Assembly: GCA_023934045.1 (NCBI GenBank)
Contig: CP097583.1
Span: 62,001 to 126,000 of the forward strand
DNA from: Candidatus Phytoplasma vitis
GTDB taxonomy: Bacteria > Bacillota_I > Bacilli_A > Acholeplasmatales > Acholeplasmataceae
Length of the DNA: 64,000 nucleotides
Direction of reading: 5' to 3'
The notes beneath the pieces were generated by a model. It made no database searches, had not been told where the DNA came from, and saw only the letters and a program-made list of their open reading frames with translations. The position numbers and the translations under genes were made by a program. Position 1 is the first letter of the stretch, and each line of letters begins with the position of its first letter. Positions 18,268 through 28,305 of the stretch are shown in pieces.

Positions 18268-20031
18268 ATGTATAAAAATGATTCTATCAAAATAGAAATG
18301 TCAAGCCCTGATTTATATGTTGGTAATTCCTTTAAAAATGCTAAAAGTATTATCGAAGTTTTAAATAAAAGCAAATCAAGTTTGGTTTTATTTCCAGAAT
18401 TATGTTTAAGCGGTTATTCAGCAGGAGATTTATTTTTTGAAACTACTTTTTTAGAAGAAAATATAAATTCTCTCAATTTTCTTATTAATAATAATTCTTT
18501 CAAAGGTGTTTATTTAATTGGGATGCCTTTTTTATTCCAAGAAGTTATTTTTAATGTAGCTGTGGTTATTCAAAATAAAAAAATTTTAGGTATTGTTCCT
18601 AAACAAATGATACCTAATTATAAAGAATTTAGTGAAAAAAGATGGTTCCAATCAGGTAAATATATAGATACTAAAATAATTAATTTTTTAGGACAACAAG
18701 TTCCTATCGGAAATATTTTATTTGTTAATAAAAAATTTGATATTATTTTTGGTGTTGAAATTTGTCAAGATTTATGGACTATTGAATCACCTAGCGATTT
18801 AATGGTTTTGAATGGAGCACATTTGATTTTTAATTTATCTTCTTCTACAGAACATTTTGATAAAGATCGACTTCGTAAATTAGCGGTTTTAAATCATTCA
18901 CGTAAACAAATAGGCGGATATTTTTACACTAGTAGCGGTATAACAGAATCTTCGGAGGATACTCTTTTTTCTAATCATAAAATTGCAGCTGTTTTAGGAA
19001 AAATTATTGGTGAAAAACATTTAACAAATTCAGATATTAGTTTGGTAGTAGATGTTTTTATAGACGCTATTAAATATCAAAGAAGAATTGATACAACTTA
19101 TGCAGATCAAAAAATTGGAAAAGAATTCGTTTTTATGAAATCTTATTTCGAAGTTGAAGAAGTAGATTTTTATGAATTTGAAAAAAATTTTAATTCTAGG
19201 CCTTTTTTGGATGATAATAAGGAAGAATTAGAAAAACAATTAAAGTTATCCAATCTTATTCAAGTATTATCTTTGAAAACGAAAATGTCTTCTATATTTA
19301 ATTCTAAAATCATATTAGAAATGAAAAATAGATTAAATGAAATTTTGATTCTTTTAGTAGTTTTTCAATACTTTCGCGATAATAAAAAGAGTTTACAATA
19401 TTTAGAAATTATTATTAAAGAGTTAAATTATTCTGATGATCCACATATTTTATTTTTAACGAAAAAATTATTAAAAAATTTAGGTATAACTAATGTTAAA
19501 ATTATTAAAGAAAACGAAATTACATGTTTAGAACAACTTTTTAATGATGGATTTAATAAATTGGTTTTAGACAGCGATAATTTATCAGATTTGGCTGTTG
19601 GAAGAATAAATTCTGGTTTCCGTTCAGATAATGTTTTTTTATATAATTTAAATTTAGGTATACCTAATACTTTAATGTCTGAATTAATTCTTTTTCATTT
19701 TAAAGAAAACAAAATATTTATTGAAGAGGATATTAAAAATTTCTATTTATCTAAAATAGAAAAATTTTTAAATTTTCAAGTTATTGTAGAAGATTTTATT
19801 TTATATCATCATTTAAATAATAGTTTTTCAAAAGAAAAGATAGCTTTTTTAATAGAAAAAACTTTTTTGTTAACTTATCAAGAAAGTTTGTTATTGGTTG
19901 CACGATATATGAAAAATTTTTATCAAAGTCAATATAAAAGAAATAAAATGTCTCCTGGACCGAAAATTTTATCTTATAGTCTTTCTTATCGTACAGAATT
20001 AAAACTTCCTATTCATATGGAAAGAGAATAG
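18268..20031 (+). CDS. nadE: Glutamine-dependent NAD synthetase homologue with degenerate synthetase domain
   Basis: 587 residues in two parts. The N-terminal nitrilase-fold glutaminase (1-280) keeps the Glu-Lys-Cys triad: Glu44 in FPELCLSGYS, Lys112 in IVPKQMIPNYKEF and Cys166 in GVEICQDLW. The C-terminal half aligns with the NAD synthetase domain through LGITNVKII, DNLSDLAVGR (437-446) and the C-terminal YKRNKMSPGPK. Where the ATP-pyrophosphatase P-loop SGG(I/M)DS should be (about 356-370) it reads RLNEILILLVVFQYFR. The family reaction is ATP- and glutamine-dependent amidation of deamido-NAD to NAD. Without the P-loop that reaction is doubtful, so the protein may be failing or may have a new amidase role. 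The start ATG has AGAAAGG upstream. Confidence 0.8.
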   Translation: MYKNDSIKIEMSSPDLYVGNSFKNAKSIIEVLNKSKSSLVLFPELCLSGYSAGDLFFETTFLEENINSLNFLINNNSFKGVYLIGMPFLFQEVIFNVAVVIQNKKILGIVPKQMIPNYKEFSEKRWFQSGKYIDTKIINFLGQQVPIGNILFVNKKFDIIFGVEICQDLWTIESPSDLMVLNGAHLIFNLSSSTEHFDKDRLRKLAVLNHSRKQIGGYFYTSSGITESSEDTLFSNHKIAAVLGKIIGEKHLTNSDISLVVDVFIDAIKYQRRIDTTYADQKIGKEFVFMKSYFEVEEVDFYEFEKNFNSRPFLDDNKEELEKQLKLSNLIQVLSLKTKMSSIFNSKIILEMKNRLNEILILLVVFQYFRDNKKSLQYLEIIIKELNYSDDPHILFLTKKLLKNLGITNVKIIKENEITCLEQLFNDGFNKLVLDSDNLSDLAVGRINSGFRSDNVFLYNLNLGIPNTLMSELILFHFKENKIFIEEDIKNFYLSKIEKFLNFQVIVEDFILYHHLNNSFSKEKIAFLIEKTFLLTYQESLLLVARYMKNFYQSQYKRNKMSPGPKILSYSLSYRTELKLPIHMERE

Positions 20032-20068
20032 TGTAAATAAAAAATATTTAAAAATTTAAAGGACAAAT

Positions 20069-21217
20069 ATGAAAAAAAAAGTAATAATTGGTTTATCTGG
20101 CGGAGTTGATAGTAGTGTAGCTGCTTTTCTTTTAAAAAAAGCAGGTTATGAAGTCGAAGGTGTTTTTATGCGTAATTGGGATAGTAGCTTGAATTATGAT
20201 GTAGAAGGTAATCCTTTTGTTAATAATAATATTTGTCCTCAAGAACAAGATTTCAATGATGCTTTGAAGGTTGCTGAACAATTGAATATTAAATGTCATA
20301 AGGTTGATTTTTCAGAGGATTATTGGAATCAAGTTTTTACTTCTTTTTTAAACGGTTTAAAAGCGAATTTAACTCCTAATCCTGATGTTTTATGTAATAA
20401 TAAAATTAAATTTGATATTTTTGTTAAATATGTTGAGCAATTTAATCCAGATTATATTGCTATGGGGCATTACGCTAGGATTATTTATAAAAACAAAGAA
20501 ATTATTTTAGCTAAAGCTTTGGATCGTGATAAAGATCAAACTTATTTTTTGTCTCAATTAAAAACAGAACAATTAAAAAAAGTTCTTTTTCCTTTAGGAG
20601 AGTTGACTAAGGCACAAGTGAGAGAAATTGCTGCTAAGGAAAACCTAATTACTGCTAAAAAAAAAGATTCTACAGGTATTTGTTTTATTGGCGAAAGAAA
20701 TTTTTTTGTTTTTTTAAATAATTACTTAAAGACTAATAAAGGTCCTATTAAAGATATGAATGGCGTCTTTTTGAAAGAACATGAAGGTGTTATTAAGTAT
20801 ACTATTGGTCAAAGAAAAAGATTAAATTTAAAGGTTACAAAAGAAAACCAATCTCCTTGGTTTGTTGTCGGGAAAGATTTAAAAAATAATATTCTTTATG
20901 TAGATCAAAATGCTGAAAGCCCTTATTTATATAGCGATTCCGCTTTAATTATTGATGTTGTTTGGAGAAATTGTGAGGGCAATATTTATAAAAAAAACGC
21001 TAGAATGAAAATAGAAGCTAAATTTCGTTATCGTCAACCTAATCAAGAAGTTGAAATTATATTTTTAAATGAAAGTACAATTAAGATTTATTATCCACAA
21101 AAAATTAAATTAGTTACTCCTGGTCAAGTTTGTTCTTTTTATAAAGGAGATTTTTGTTTAGGTGCTGGTATAATAAAAGAAGTTTATTCTCAAAACAAAA
21201 AAATGTTATATGTTTAA
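20069..21217 (+). CDS. mnmA: tRNA-specific 2-thiouridylase MnmA
   Basis: Puts sulfur on the wobble uridine (s2U34) of tRNA-Lys, -Glu and -Gln. The 382-residue protein has the PP-loop LSGGVDSS (9-16), the catalytic Cys109 in NPDVLCNNKIKF and the second active-site Cys206 in STGICFIGERNF, plus the C-terminal beta-barrel. AAAGGA sits 7 bp before the ATG. It follows nadE after a 37-bp gap and may share its transcript. One of its likely substrates, tRNA-Lys(UUU), is encoded at 50874-50949. Confidence 0.97.
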   Translation: MKKKVIIGLSGGVDSSVAAFLLKKAGYEVEGVFMRNWDSSLNYDVEGNPFVNNNICPQEQDFNDALKVAEQLNIKCHKVDFSEDYWNQVFTSFLNGLKANLTPNPDVLCNNKIKFDIFVKYVEQFNPDYIAMGHYARIIYKNKEIILAKALDRDKDQTYFLSQLKTEQLKKVLFPLGELTKAQVREIAAKENLITAKKKDSTGICFIGERNFFVFLNNYLKTNKGPIKDMNGVFLKEHEGVIKYTIGQRKRLNLKVTKENQSPWFVVGKDLKNNILYVDQNAESPYLYSDSALIIDVVWRNCEGNIYKKNARMKIEAKFRYRQPNQEVEIIFLNESTIKIYYPQKIKLVTPGQVCSFYKGDFCLGAGIIKEVYSQNKKMLYV

Positions 21218-21278
21218 ACTTTATTTTTCTAAATAATTTATAATAATAAAAAAATAGAGAAAGCATAGGTTTATTTGT

Positions 21279-23009
21279 ATGGAAGGTCAATTAATTCAAA
21301 AATTAGAAAATGAGGAAGATATTTATAAAGAATTAATGGTTCAAATTAATTCGTATATTACTGATAAAGATATTTTAAAGAAAATACATAAAGCTTATTT
21401 ATTAGCTCAACTTAAACATAAAAAACAAAAAAGAGAAACAGGAGAAGATTTTATTATTCATCCTATTCGTGTTACTCAAATTTTAGCAGATTTAAAAAGC
21501 GAACCTAATACTTTGATGGCAGGATTATTACATGATGTTTTAGAAGATACTGATTTAACTTTTGATGAATTGAAATCGTCTATAGGTGAAGACATTGCTT
21601 ATATAGTTGAAAGAACAACTAAATTAACTAAAATTGTTTTTAATCAACGTCAAAGACAAATTGAGAATCAACAAAAAATGTTTTTAGCTATGGCTAATGA
21701 TATTCGTGTTGTTCTTGTTAAACTTTCTGACAGACTTCATAATATGCAAACTTTGAAAATAATGAGACCTGTCAAAAGATTACGAATTTCGGAAGAAACT
21801 TTAACTATTTATGTTCCTTTGGCTCATCGTTTAGGTTTATTCAAAATTAAATCAGAATTGGAAGATTTATCTTTTCGTTATATTAATCCTGAGCAGTATT
21901 ATCGTATGTCTCGTTTGATTAATATGAAGAAAAACGAAAGAGAAAAATCTATTCAACAAATTATTGATAATATTCGAATTTTATTTGTTCAATCTAATAT
22001 TAAAAATTTTTCTATTAGTGGTAGAAGCAAAAATATTTATAGCATTTATAAAAAAATGAAACAAAGAAAAGTAAGTTTTGAAGAGATTTTTGATTTATTA
22101 GCGATTCGTATTATTGTAGACGAAGTGGATGAATGTTATCGTTGTTTAGGTATTATCCATTCTAATTATTCTCCTTTGCCTTTAAGATTTAAAGATTATA
22201 TTGCTATTCCTAAACCTAATTTATATCAATCTTTACATAATACTGTTTTATCTAAAGATGGAACTTTATTTGAGGTTCAAATCAGAACTAAAAAGATGGA
22301 TGAAATTGCTGAAAAAGGAATTGCAGCTCATTGGGGTTATAAAGAAAATAAAATTTATTCTAAACAAGATAAACAATTAGAAATTGCTAAAAAATTAAGA
22401 TGGTATCAAGAATTAATAAAAATAACAAAAGATTCAGATAATGATTTGCATAAAAATTCTCAAAATTTTGTAGATTCTATTAAGAATGATATTTTAACAG
22501 AAAATGTTTATGTTTTCACTCCAAAACAAGAAGTTTATGAATTACCGAAAGGTTCTACTACGATTGATTTCGCTTTTTTTATTCATTCTTCTATTGGTTA
22601 TAGAATGGCAGGAGCTATTGTTAATGGTAAAATTGTTCCTTTGGAATATATATTAAAAAATGGCGATATTATTTCTATTAGAACTAATAAAAATATTTTT
22701 CGCGTTAATAAAAAGTGGTTAAATATAGTTAAAACTTCTTATGTTAAAAAATTAATTAAAAAATTCTTGAATAAAGAAAACGTAGAATTAGTGAAAAACG
22801 GAAAAGAAATTTTAGACAAAGAATTATATAATCATAAAATAGATTTTGTTATTGATAAAGCTTTTTTAGCCAAAAACTTTAGGAAACAATATATCCAAAA
22901 CATTAATGAATTATATATCGCTATCGCTAATAAAAAAATTAATTGTCATTTAGTTATTACTAAAATTAATTCTTTTTTAGCAATGAAAAAAAGATTTCAA
23001 AAAAAATAA
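21279..23009 (+). CDS. rel: Bifunctional (p)ppGpp synthetase/hydrolase, short Rel
   Basis: Stringent-response enzyme of 576 residues. The HD hydrolase domain has His61 and HD at 85-86 (LLHDVLEDT). The synthetase domain follows with SGRSKNIYSIYKKM near 247 and YQSLHNTV. The TGS domain starts at VYVFTPKQEVYELPKGS (about 410). Full-length Rel proteins have around 730 residues with a zinc-finger/helical part and a C-terminal ACT (RRM) domain. Those are missing or reduced to about 110 residues here, so ribosome-linked control may differ. Both catalytic domains look intact. Confidence 0.93.
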   Translation: MEGQLIQKLENEEDIYKELMVQINSYITDKDILKKIHKAYLLAQLKHKKQKRETGEDFIIHPIRVTQILADLKSEPNTLMAGLLHDVLEDTDLTFDELKSSIGEDIAYIVERTTKLTKIVFNQRQRQIENQQKMFLAMANDIRVVLVKLSDRLHNMQTLKIMRPVKRLRISEETLTIYVPLAHRLGLFKIKSELEDLSFRYINPEQYYRMSRLINMKKNEREKSIQQIIDNIRILFVQSNIKNFSISGRSKNIYSIYKKMKQRKVSFEEIFDLLAIRIIVDEVDECYRCLGIIHSNYSPLPLRFKDYIAIPKPNLYQSLHNTVLSKDGTLFEVQIRTKKMDEIAEKGIAAHWGYKENKIYSKQDKQLEIAKKLRWYQELIKITKDSDNDLHKNSQNFVDSIKNDILTENVYVFTPKQEVYELPKGSTTIDFAFFIHSSIGYRMAGAIVNGKIVPLEYILKNGDIISIRTNKNIFRVNKKWLNIVKTSYVKKLIKKFLNKENVELVKNGKEILDKELYNHKIDFVIDKAFLAKNFRKQYIQNINELYIAIANKKINCHLVITKINSFLAMKKRFQKK

Positions 23010-23119
23010 GAATTTTCAATTAATTAATATTTCAATTAAATAGAAAAATTTATTTTAATTTTATTTTAATTATTTGATATTTAATAAATTTATAGAGGTT
23101 TTAATTAAAGAAATTAATT

Positions 23120-24385
23120 ATGAAAAAAATTAAAGGGACTCATGATTTAACATTTGATGAAGTTAAAAAATGGACTATTGTAGAAAATAAAATTAAAAAA
23201 TATTTAAATAAATGTAATTTTAATGAAATAAGAACACCTATTTTGGAATATAGTGAAGTTTTTCAACGTTCCGCTCAATATTCTGATATGGTTTTAAAGG
23301 AAATGTTTCAATTTATAGATAAAAAAGGAAGAAAAATCGCTTTAAGACCAGAAGGGACGGCTTCTATTGTTAGGAGTTATGTTGAAAATAAACTTTATCA
23401 TTTTAATGAATTAAATAAATTTTATTATTATGGTCCTTTTTTTCGTTATGAACGTCCTCAAAAAGGACGTTATCGTCAATTTCATCAAATAGGCGTTGAA
23501 ATTATTGGTATTAAAAATTTTTTATCAGAAGTAGAACTATTTTTTTTGATAAATGATCTTTTGGATATGTTAAATTTAAAAGAGGCTAAAATTATTATTA
23601 ATAGTTTAGGAGATTTAGAATCTCGAAAACGTTTTTTAAATGATTTTGTTCCTTATATTGAAAAAAACAAAGATCAATTATGTGATTTATGTTTAAAAAG
23701 AATAAAACAAAATGTTATAAGAATTTTTGATTGTAAAGAATGTTCTTCAAAAATTTTTTTACAAGACGCTCCCGTTATTTTTGATTATTTAACTGATGAA
23801 GCTAAAGTTAAATTTAAAATAATTTTAGATATTTTAAAAGAAGCTCAAATTAATTTTGAAACTGATTTTCGATTAGTTAGAGGTTTAGATTATTATACTG
23901 ATATTGTTTTCGAAATTTCTTTTTTTTCTGACGTTAATCAACAAAATTATATTTTAGGTGGTGGTGGAAATTACAATGAACTTGTAAAAGAATTTAGCGG
24001 TCATCGAATTAATAGTATCGGTTTTGCCATCGGCATGGAACGTTTGATGAATGTTTTAGAAGAGAATTTGTTTTTTCAAAATTATCAAAAAGAATGTTTA
24101 GATGTTTATTTATTTTCTTTAGATGAAGAAATTATTTTAGATACTTTATTTTTGTCGAGAACCATAAAAAAAAATAATATAAAAGTGGAAATGAATTATC
24201 AAGTGTTTAATTTTAAAAAACAATTACGAAAAATATTAGATTTAAACCCTAAATTTATTATTTTTATAGGAAAAAAAGAAATCAAAAATAATAAATTTAA
24301 TATTAAAAATGTTTTTAATCAAAAAACAGAAATTATAGATAAAAAAGAAATCATTAATTTTTTAAAAGAAGGATTATGTTCATAA
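23120..24385 (+). CDS. hisS: Histidyl-tRNA synthetase
   Basis: Class II synthetase charging tRNA-His. The 421-residue protein begins with the typical KIKGTHDL segment. It contains motif 2 (YYYGPFFRYERPQKGRYRQF), the histidine-specific VRGLDYYTDIVFE, motif 3 (SIGFAIGMERL) and a C-terminal anticodon-binding domain. It is followed after 1 bp by aspS, the usual hisS-aspS pair, so they form an operon. Confidence 0.98.
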   Translation: MKKIKGTHDLTFDEVKKWTIVENKIKKYLNKCNFNEIRTPILEYSEVFQRSAQYSDMVLKEMFQFIDKKGRKIALRPEGTASIVRSYVENKLYHFNELNKFYYYGPFFRYERPQKGRYRQFHQIGVEIIGIKNFLSEVELFFLINDLLDMLNLKEAKIIINSLGDLESRKRFLNDFVPYIEKNKDQLCDLCLKRIKQNVIRIFDCKECSSKIFLQDAPVIFDYLTDEAKVKFKIILDILKEAQINFETDFRLVRGLDYYTDIVFEISFFSDVNQQNYILGGGGNYNELVKEFSGHRINSIGFAIGMERLMNVLEENLFFQNYQKECLDVYLFSLDEEIILDTLFLSRTIKKNNIKVEMNYQVFNFKKQLRKILDLNPKFIIFIGKKEIKNNKFNIKNVFNQKTEIIDKKEIINFLKEGLCS

Positions 24386-24386
24386 T

Positions 24387-26132
24387 ATGAAAACAAAATA
24401 TATTTTTTCTAATAACGAAATAACATTAAAACAGAATGGTCAAAAAGTTTTAATTAAAGGATGGATCGCTAGAAAAAGAAATATAGGTAAGAAAATATTT
24501 TTAATTTTAAGGGATTTTTCAGGAATTGTACAATTGGTGATAGATCATGATCATCATCAATATGATCAAATAGCTTCTTTTAAAGTAGAAACTGTAGTCG
24601 AAGTTATAGGATTAGTTCGCGAAAGAATAAATAAAAATTTTAAAATAAAAACTGGCGAAATTGAAATTTTAATTGAAAAATGTAATCTTTTATCTGAGGC
24701 TCAAAATTTACCTTTAAATGTTTTTGAACAAACAAATGCTTTAGAAGAACAACGTTTAAAATATCGTTATTTAGATTTGAGAAGAGAAGAACAAAAAAAA
24801 TATTTAGTCAAACGTCATCAAATTACTCAAAATATAAGAAAAACGCTTTTAGATAATGATTTTTTAGAATTAGAAACTCCTATTTTATCCAAATCTATTC
24901 CTGAAGGAGCTAGAGATTATTTAGTCCCTTCTCGAATTCATCCTTATAATTTTTACGCTTTACCTCAATCTCCTCAAATTTTTAAACAATTGTATATGTT
25001 GTCTGGTTTTGAAAGATATTTTCAAATAGCGCGTTGTTTTCGAGATGAAGATTTAAGATCTGATAGACAACCTGAATTTACACAAGTAGATATTGAAACA
25101 GCTTTTTTTGACAAAAAAGAAATTATGACTTTAGTAGAAGAAATTATGAAAAATCTTTTTCAAGATATTCTTAAAAAAGAATTAAAAACTCCTTTACAAA
25201 AGATAACTTATGATAAAGCTTTGAATTTATATGGAACAGATAAACCTGATTTAAGATTCGATTTATTAATCGAAGATTTAACATCTTGTTTTGATTTAAC
25301 ACAATTAAATCAAAACAATATTAAATCTATAATCAAAGGTATTAAATTGAATATTTCTGATTTCAAAAAATTTTTTTCCAGAAAAAAATTGGATGAATAT
25401 AAAAACTTAATTAAACAAAATTTCTCTTTGGATTTACATTTTATTCAAAAACAAGATAATTTATTAAAAGGTTATTTAAATAATTATATTAAAGAGGTTT
25501 CGTTTTTAGAAGAACAAGAAATTTGTTTTTTTATTTTATTTAATAAAGAACATGGAATTAATGAAGATAATTTGTTAAAAGCTTTAGGTTTTTTAAGAAA
25601 TGAATTAGCTAAAAATTTGGATTTATATGATTCAAATAAAGAATCTTTATTATGGGTTGTTGATTTTCCTTTATTAGAATTTAATGAATCAGAAAAGAGA
25701 TATTATGCTATGCATCATCCCTTTACTTTACCTATTGATGTTCAACAATTATATGAATCCCCTGATAAAGTAAAAGGACAAACTTATGATTTGGTTTTTA
25801 ATGGTTATGAAATTGGTAGTGGTTCTTTAAGAAATTATCAATCTCAAGTTCAAGAATTTATTTTTAATAAATTAGGTTTAAAAAAAGAAGAAATTGAACA
25901 AAATTTTGGTTTTTTCAATGAGGCTTTGAAATACGGAGCTCCTCCTCATGGCGGTATAGCTTTAGGTTTAGATCGTTTAGTGATGTTATTTACTAAAACA
26001 AATAATATTAAAGATGTAATCGCTTTCCCTAAAACTCAAAGTGGTCAAGATTTAATGATTCAAAGTCCTAGTTTAGTTGATGAACAACAATTAAATGTGT
26101 TAAAATTAAAAAAATTAGAAACAAAAATATAA
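24387..26132 (+). CDS. aspS: Aspartyl-tRNA synthetase, bacterial type
   Basis: Charges tRNA-Asp (gene at 51643-51718). The 581-residue protein has an N-terminal OB-fold anticodon-binding domain and the family stretch LKYRYLDLRR. Motif 2 (RCFRDEDLRSDRQPEFTQVD) is followed by an insertion (GAD-like) domain, MHHPFTLP, and motif 3 in GGIALGLDRLVML. Length is typical of the bacterial form. The ribosome-binding site AGAAGGA lies inside the end of hisS, so translation is probably coupled. Confidence 0.98.
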   Translation: MKTKYIFSNNEITLKQNGQKVLIKGWIARKRNIGKKIFLILRDFSGIVQLVIDHDHHQYDQIASFKVETVVEVIGLVRERINKNFKIKTGEIEILIEKCNLLSEAQNLPLNVFEQTNALEEQRLKYRYLDLRREEQKKYLVKRHQITQNIRKTLLDNDFLELETPILSKSIPEGARDYLVPSRIHPYNFYALPQSPQIFKQLYMLSGFERYFQIARCFRDEDLRSDRQPEFTQVDIETAFFDKKEIMTLVEEIMKNLFQDILKKELKTPLQKITYDKALNLYGTDKPDLRFDLLIEDLTSCFDLTQLNQNNIKSIIKGIKLNISDFKKFFSRKKLDEYKNLIKQNFSLDLHFIQKQDNLLKGYLNNYIKEVSFLEEQEICFFILFNKEHGINEDNLLKALGFLRNELAKNLDLYDSNKESLLWVVDFPLLEFNESEKRYYAMHHPFTLPIDVQQLYESPDKVKGQTYDLVFNGYEIGSGSLRNYQSQVQEFIFNKLGLKKEEIEQNFGFFNEALKYGAPPHGGIALGLDRLVMLFTKTNNIKDVIAFPKTQSGQDLMIQSPSLVDEQQLNVLKLKKLETKI

Positions 26133-26175
26133 AATAATAACAAATAGTTTAAAATATTTAAAAGGAATTTAAATT

Positions 26176-27444
26176 ATGATTTTTTCTTCTGCATGTTTCA
26201 AATTAGATAAAAAAAATATTTATATTATTTCTGTAAGTGGTGGTGTTGATTCTATGGTTTTACTGGATTATTTATATCATTTACAGTATAATTTAGTTGT
26301 GGTTCATTTTAATCATTTGAAACGAAAAGAATCATTAGAAGATAAAATTTTAGTTGAAAACTATTGTTTTTCGAAAAAAATTCCTTTTTATTATTTTGAA
26401 TTACAAATAGTAGGACAAAATTTTCAAAATGAGGCTAGAATACTTAGAAAAGAAAAATTAAAACAAATTGCTGAAAAATATAAGACTTTTTATTTAATAA
26501 CGGCTCATCATTTGGATGATTTAGCGGAAAATATTTTATTCAAAATTTCTCGAGGTAGTTCTTTTTTAGGATATAGTGGCATGCAAACGTCTTATTTTAA
26601 TGATGGTTTTTATTTTTTAAAACCTTTTTTGTATACTCCAAAACAAAAAATTTTGGATTATGCTTTTGAAAAAAAAATACCTTTTTTAGAAGATCACACT
26701 AATTCTTTGAATATATATACTAGAAATAAAATAAGAAATCAAATTATACCTTTTTTCAAAGAGTTAAATAATTTTTTGAAAAATATTCAAAAGTTTCATT
26801 TTCAAATGTCGGAAATTAATAATTTTATAAGAAAACAAACTCATTCTTTTTTAGATAAAAGAATAGATAAAACTTTTTTCAATTTACAATTTTTTTTAAA
26901 ACTAGATATTGTTATTCAAAAAGATATTATTTTATTTTTATTGGAAGAAAAAAAAATTGATAAAAATTTTTCTTTGATTAATAATATTGTAAAAGGTTTA
27001 CAAAATAATAATAAACCTAGTATTCAATGGGATTTGTTATCTAAAGAATGGATATTAGTTAAACAATATTATAAATTTTTTTGGAAACATAGAAATTCTG
27101 AAATTGTTTCTAAAAATTTTAAACCTTCTATACATTGTGCTTCGGATAAAAATTTTTTATCTTTTTGTTTTGTGAAACAAAAGATATTTTATGATCTAAA
27201 TCGTCTTCAACCCCCTTTTTTTGTGAGAACTAAAAAAACAGGCGATATTTTACAATTTTCTTTCGGAACTCAAAAATTAAAAAAATTTTTTATTAATTCT
27301 AAAATCCCTTTAAATGAAAGGCAAAAGATTTGGTTAGTAATGGATCAACAAAATATTATTATTTGGATTCCTAATTTATATTTAAATTCTACGCTTGGAA
27401 GAGATAAATTTCTTTATTTGGGTTTAAAGAAAGAAAATAATTGA
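26176..27444 (+). CDS. tilS: tRNA(Ile)-lysidine synthase TilS
   Basis: Modifies C34 of the tRNA-Ile with CAU anticodon to lysidine so that it reads AUA. The 422-residue protein has the PP-loop SGGVDS (21-26), the family segment TAHHLDDLAENI, RNKIRNQIIPFF and a C-terminal domain ending in WIPNL. It follows aspS by 43 bp with AAAGGA before the ATG. The gene ends in TGA. One of the two CAT-anticodon elongator-type tRNAs at 51236-51393 may be its substrate. Confidence 0.95.
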   Translation: MIFSSACFKLDKKNIYIISVSGGVDSMVLLDYLYHLQYNLVVVHFNHLKRKESLEDKILVENYCFSKKIPFYYFELQIVGQNFQNEARILRKEKLKQIAEKYKTFYLITAHHLDDLAENILFKISRGSSFLGYSGMQTSYFNDGFYFLKPFLYTPKQKILDYAFEKKIPFLEDHTNSLNIYTRNKIRNQIIPFFKELNNFLKNIQKFHFQMSEINNFIRKQTHSFLDKRIDKTFFNLQFFLKLDIVIQKDIILFLLEEKKIDKNFSLINNIVKGLQNNNKPSIQWDLLSKEWILVKQYYKFFWKHRNSEIVSKNFKPSIHCASDKNFLSFCFVKQKIFYDLNRLQPPFFVRTKKTGDILQFSFGTQKLKKFFINSKIPLNERQKIWLVMDQQNIIIWIPNLYLNSTLGRDKFLYLGLKKENN

Positions 27445-27533
27445 TTTAGTATTATATGTTTATTTTTTAAAATTTCTTTTTTGATTTTAAAATTAATAAA
27501 AGAATTTTTATTTTTATAATTAAGGAGTTTTTA

Positions 27534-28271
27534 ATGGATTTTAGTTGGTTGTTCAGTTTGAATAATTATAAAATTTTTATTTCTTATTTTGTGGGTTTGA
27601 TCTCAGGATTTATATTTTTTTCTTTAGTATATTTATTTTCTATTTTAAGAAATTTTAATAAAAACATTTATAAAACAGAAAATACAAATGATAAATTATC
27701 AAATGAAGATATAAATAAATTAATTAAAGAGAAACAAGAAATTTTTCGACAAGATATCAAAAAGAAACCAGATGATTATATTTCTTTTTTATTAATTAAT
27801 TGCAAAAATTTAATTTTAGAAGTGTCTTCTACTTTTTATCCTGAGTCTGATTTTCCCTATTTAGAACTGAATATTAAAGAAAGTTTAGCTTTGATTCAGT
27901 ATGTTCATGATAGACTAGATAGTTTATTTAATAAAAAAATTATATTTTATTTTAAAAAAATGACTTTGAGACAAATTTTTGTTTTAAAAAAAAAATTAGT
28001 AGATCAAAAGTATGTGCATAAATATCGTAAAACTCGTAAAATTTACAATGTTTTTTCAAATACTTTAAATTTATTAAATCCATTTCATTGGGTTAAAACA
28101 ACTTTTATGAAAATTTTTTATGATAAAATTATTTTTAAAATAGGATGTTCTATTATTACAATTATGGGAGAAGAAATTTATAAAATTTATAGTAAAAAAA
28201 TATTTGAAACTCAAAATATAGATGATATTTTAAAGGAATTAGAACAAGAAATTAAAAATACTAACAAGTAA
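27534..28271 (+). CDS. Unrecognised membrane-anchored protein
   Basis: 245 residues, no family recognised. An N-terminal membrane helix covers about 14-37 (FISYFVGLISGFIFFSLVYLF). A hydrophilic linker leads to a mostly helical, Lys-rich cytosolic domain with PYLELNIKESLALIQYVHDRL, repeated Lys/Arg patches, a moderately hydrophobic stretch near 196-212 (IFKIGCSIITIMGEEIY) and an acidic C-terminus. AAGGAG precedes the ATG at good spacing, so it is surely expressed. It lies between tilS and rbgA, 34 bp before the latter, and may be co-transcribed with this ribosome/tRNA group. Confidence 0.75.
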   Translation: MDFSWLFSLNNYKIFISYFVGLISGFIFFSLVYLFSILRNFNKNIYKTENTNDKLSNEDINKLIKEKQEIFRQDIKKKPDDYISFLLINCKNLILEVSSTFYPESDFPYLELNIKESLALIQYVHDRLDSLFNKKIIFYFKKMTLRQIFVLKKKLVDQKYVHKYRKTRKIYNVFSNTLNLLNPFHWVKTTFMKIFYDKIIFKIGCSIITIMGEEIYKIYSKKIFETQNIDDILKELEQEIKNTNK

Positions 28272-28305
28272 TTATTATAATAAAATAGGTAACGGTGTTT
28301 TTTTG

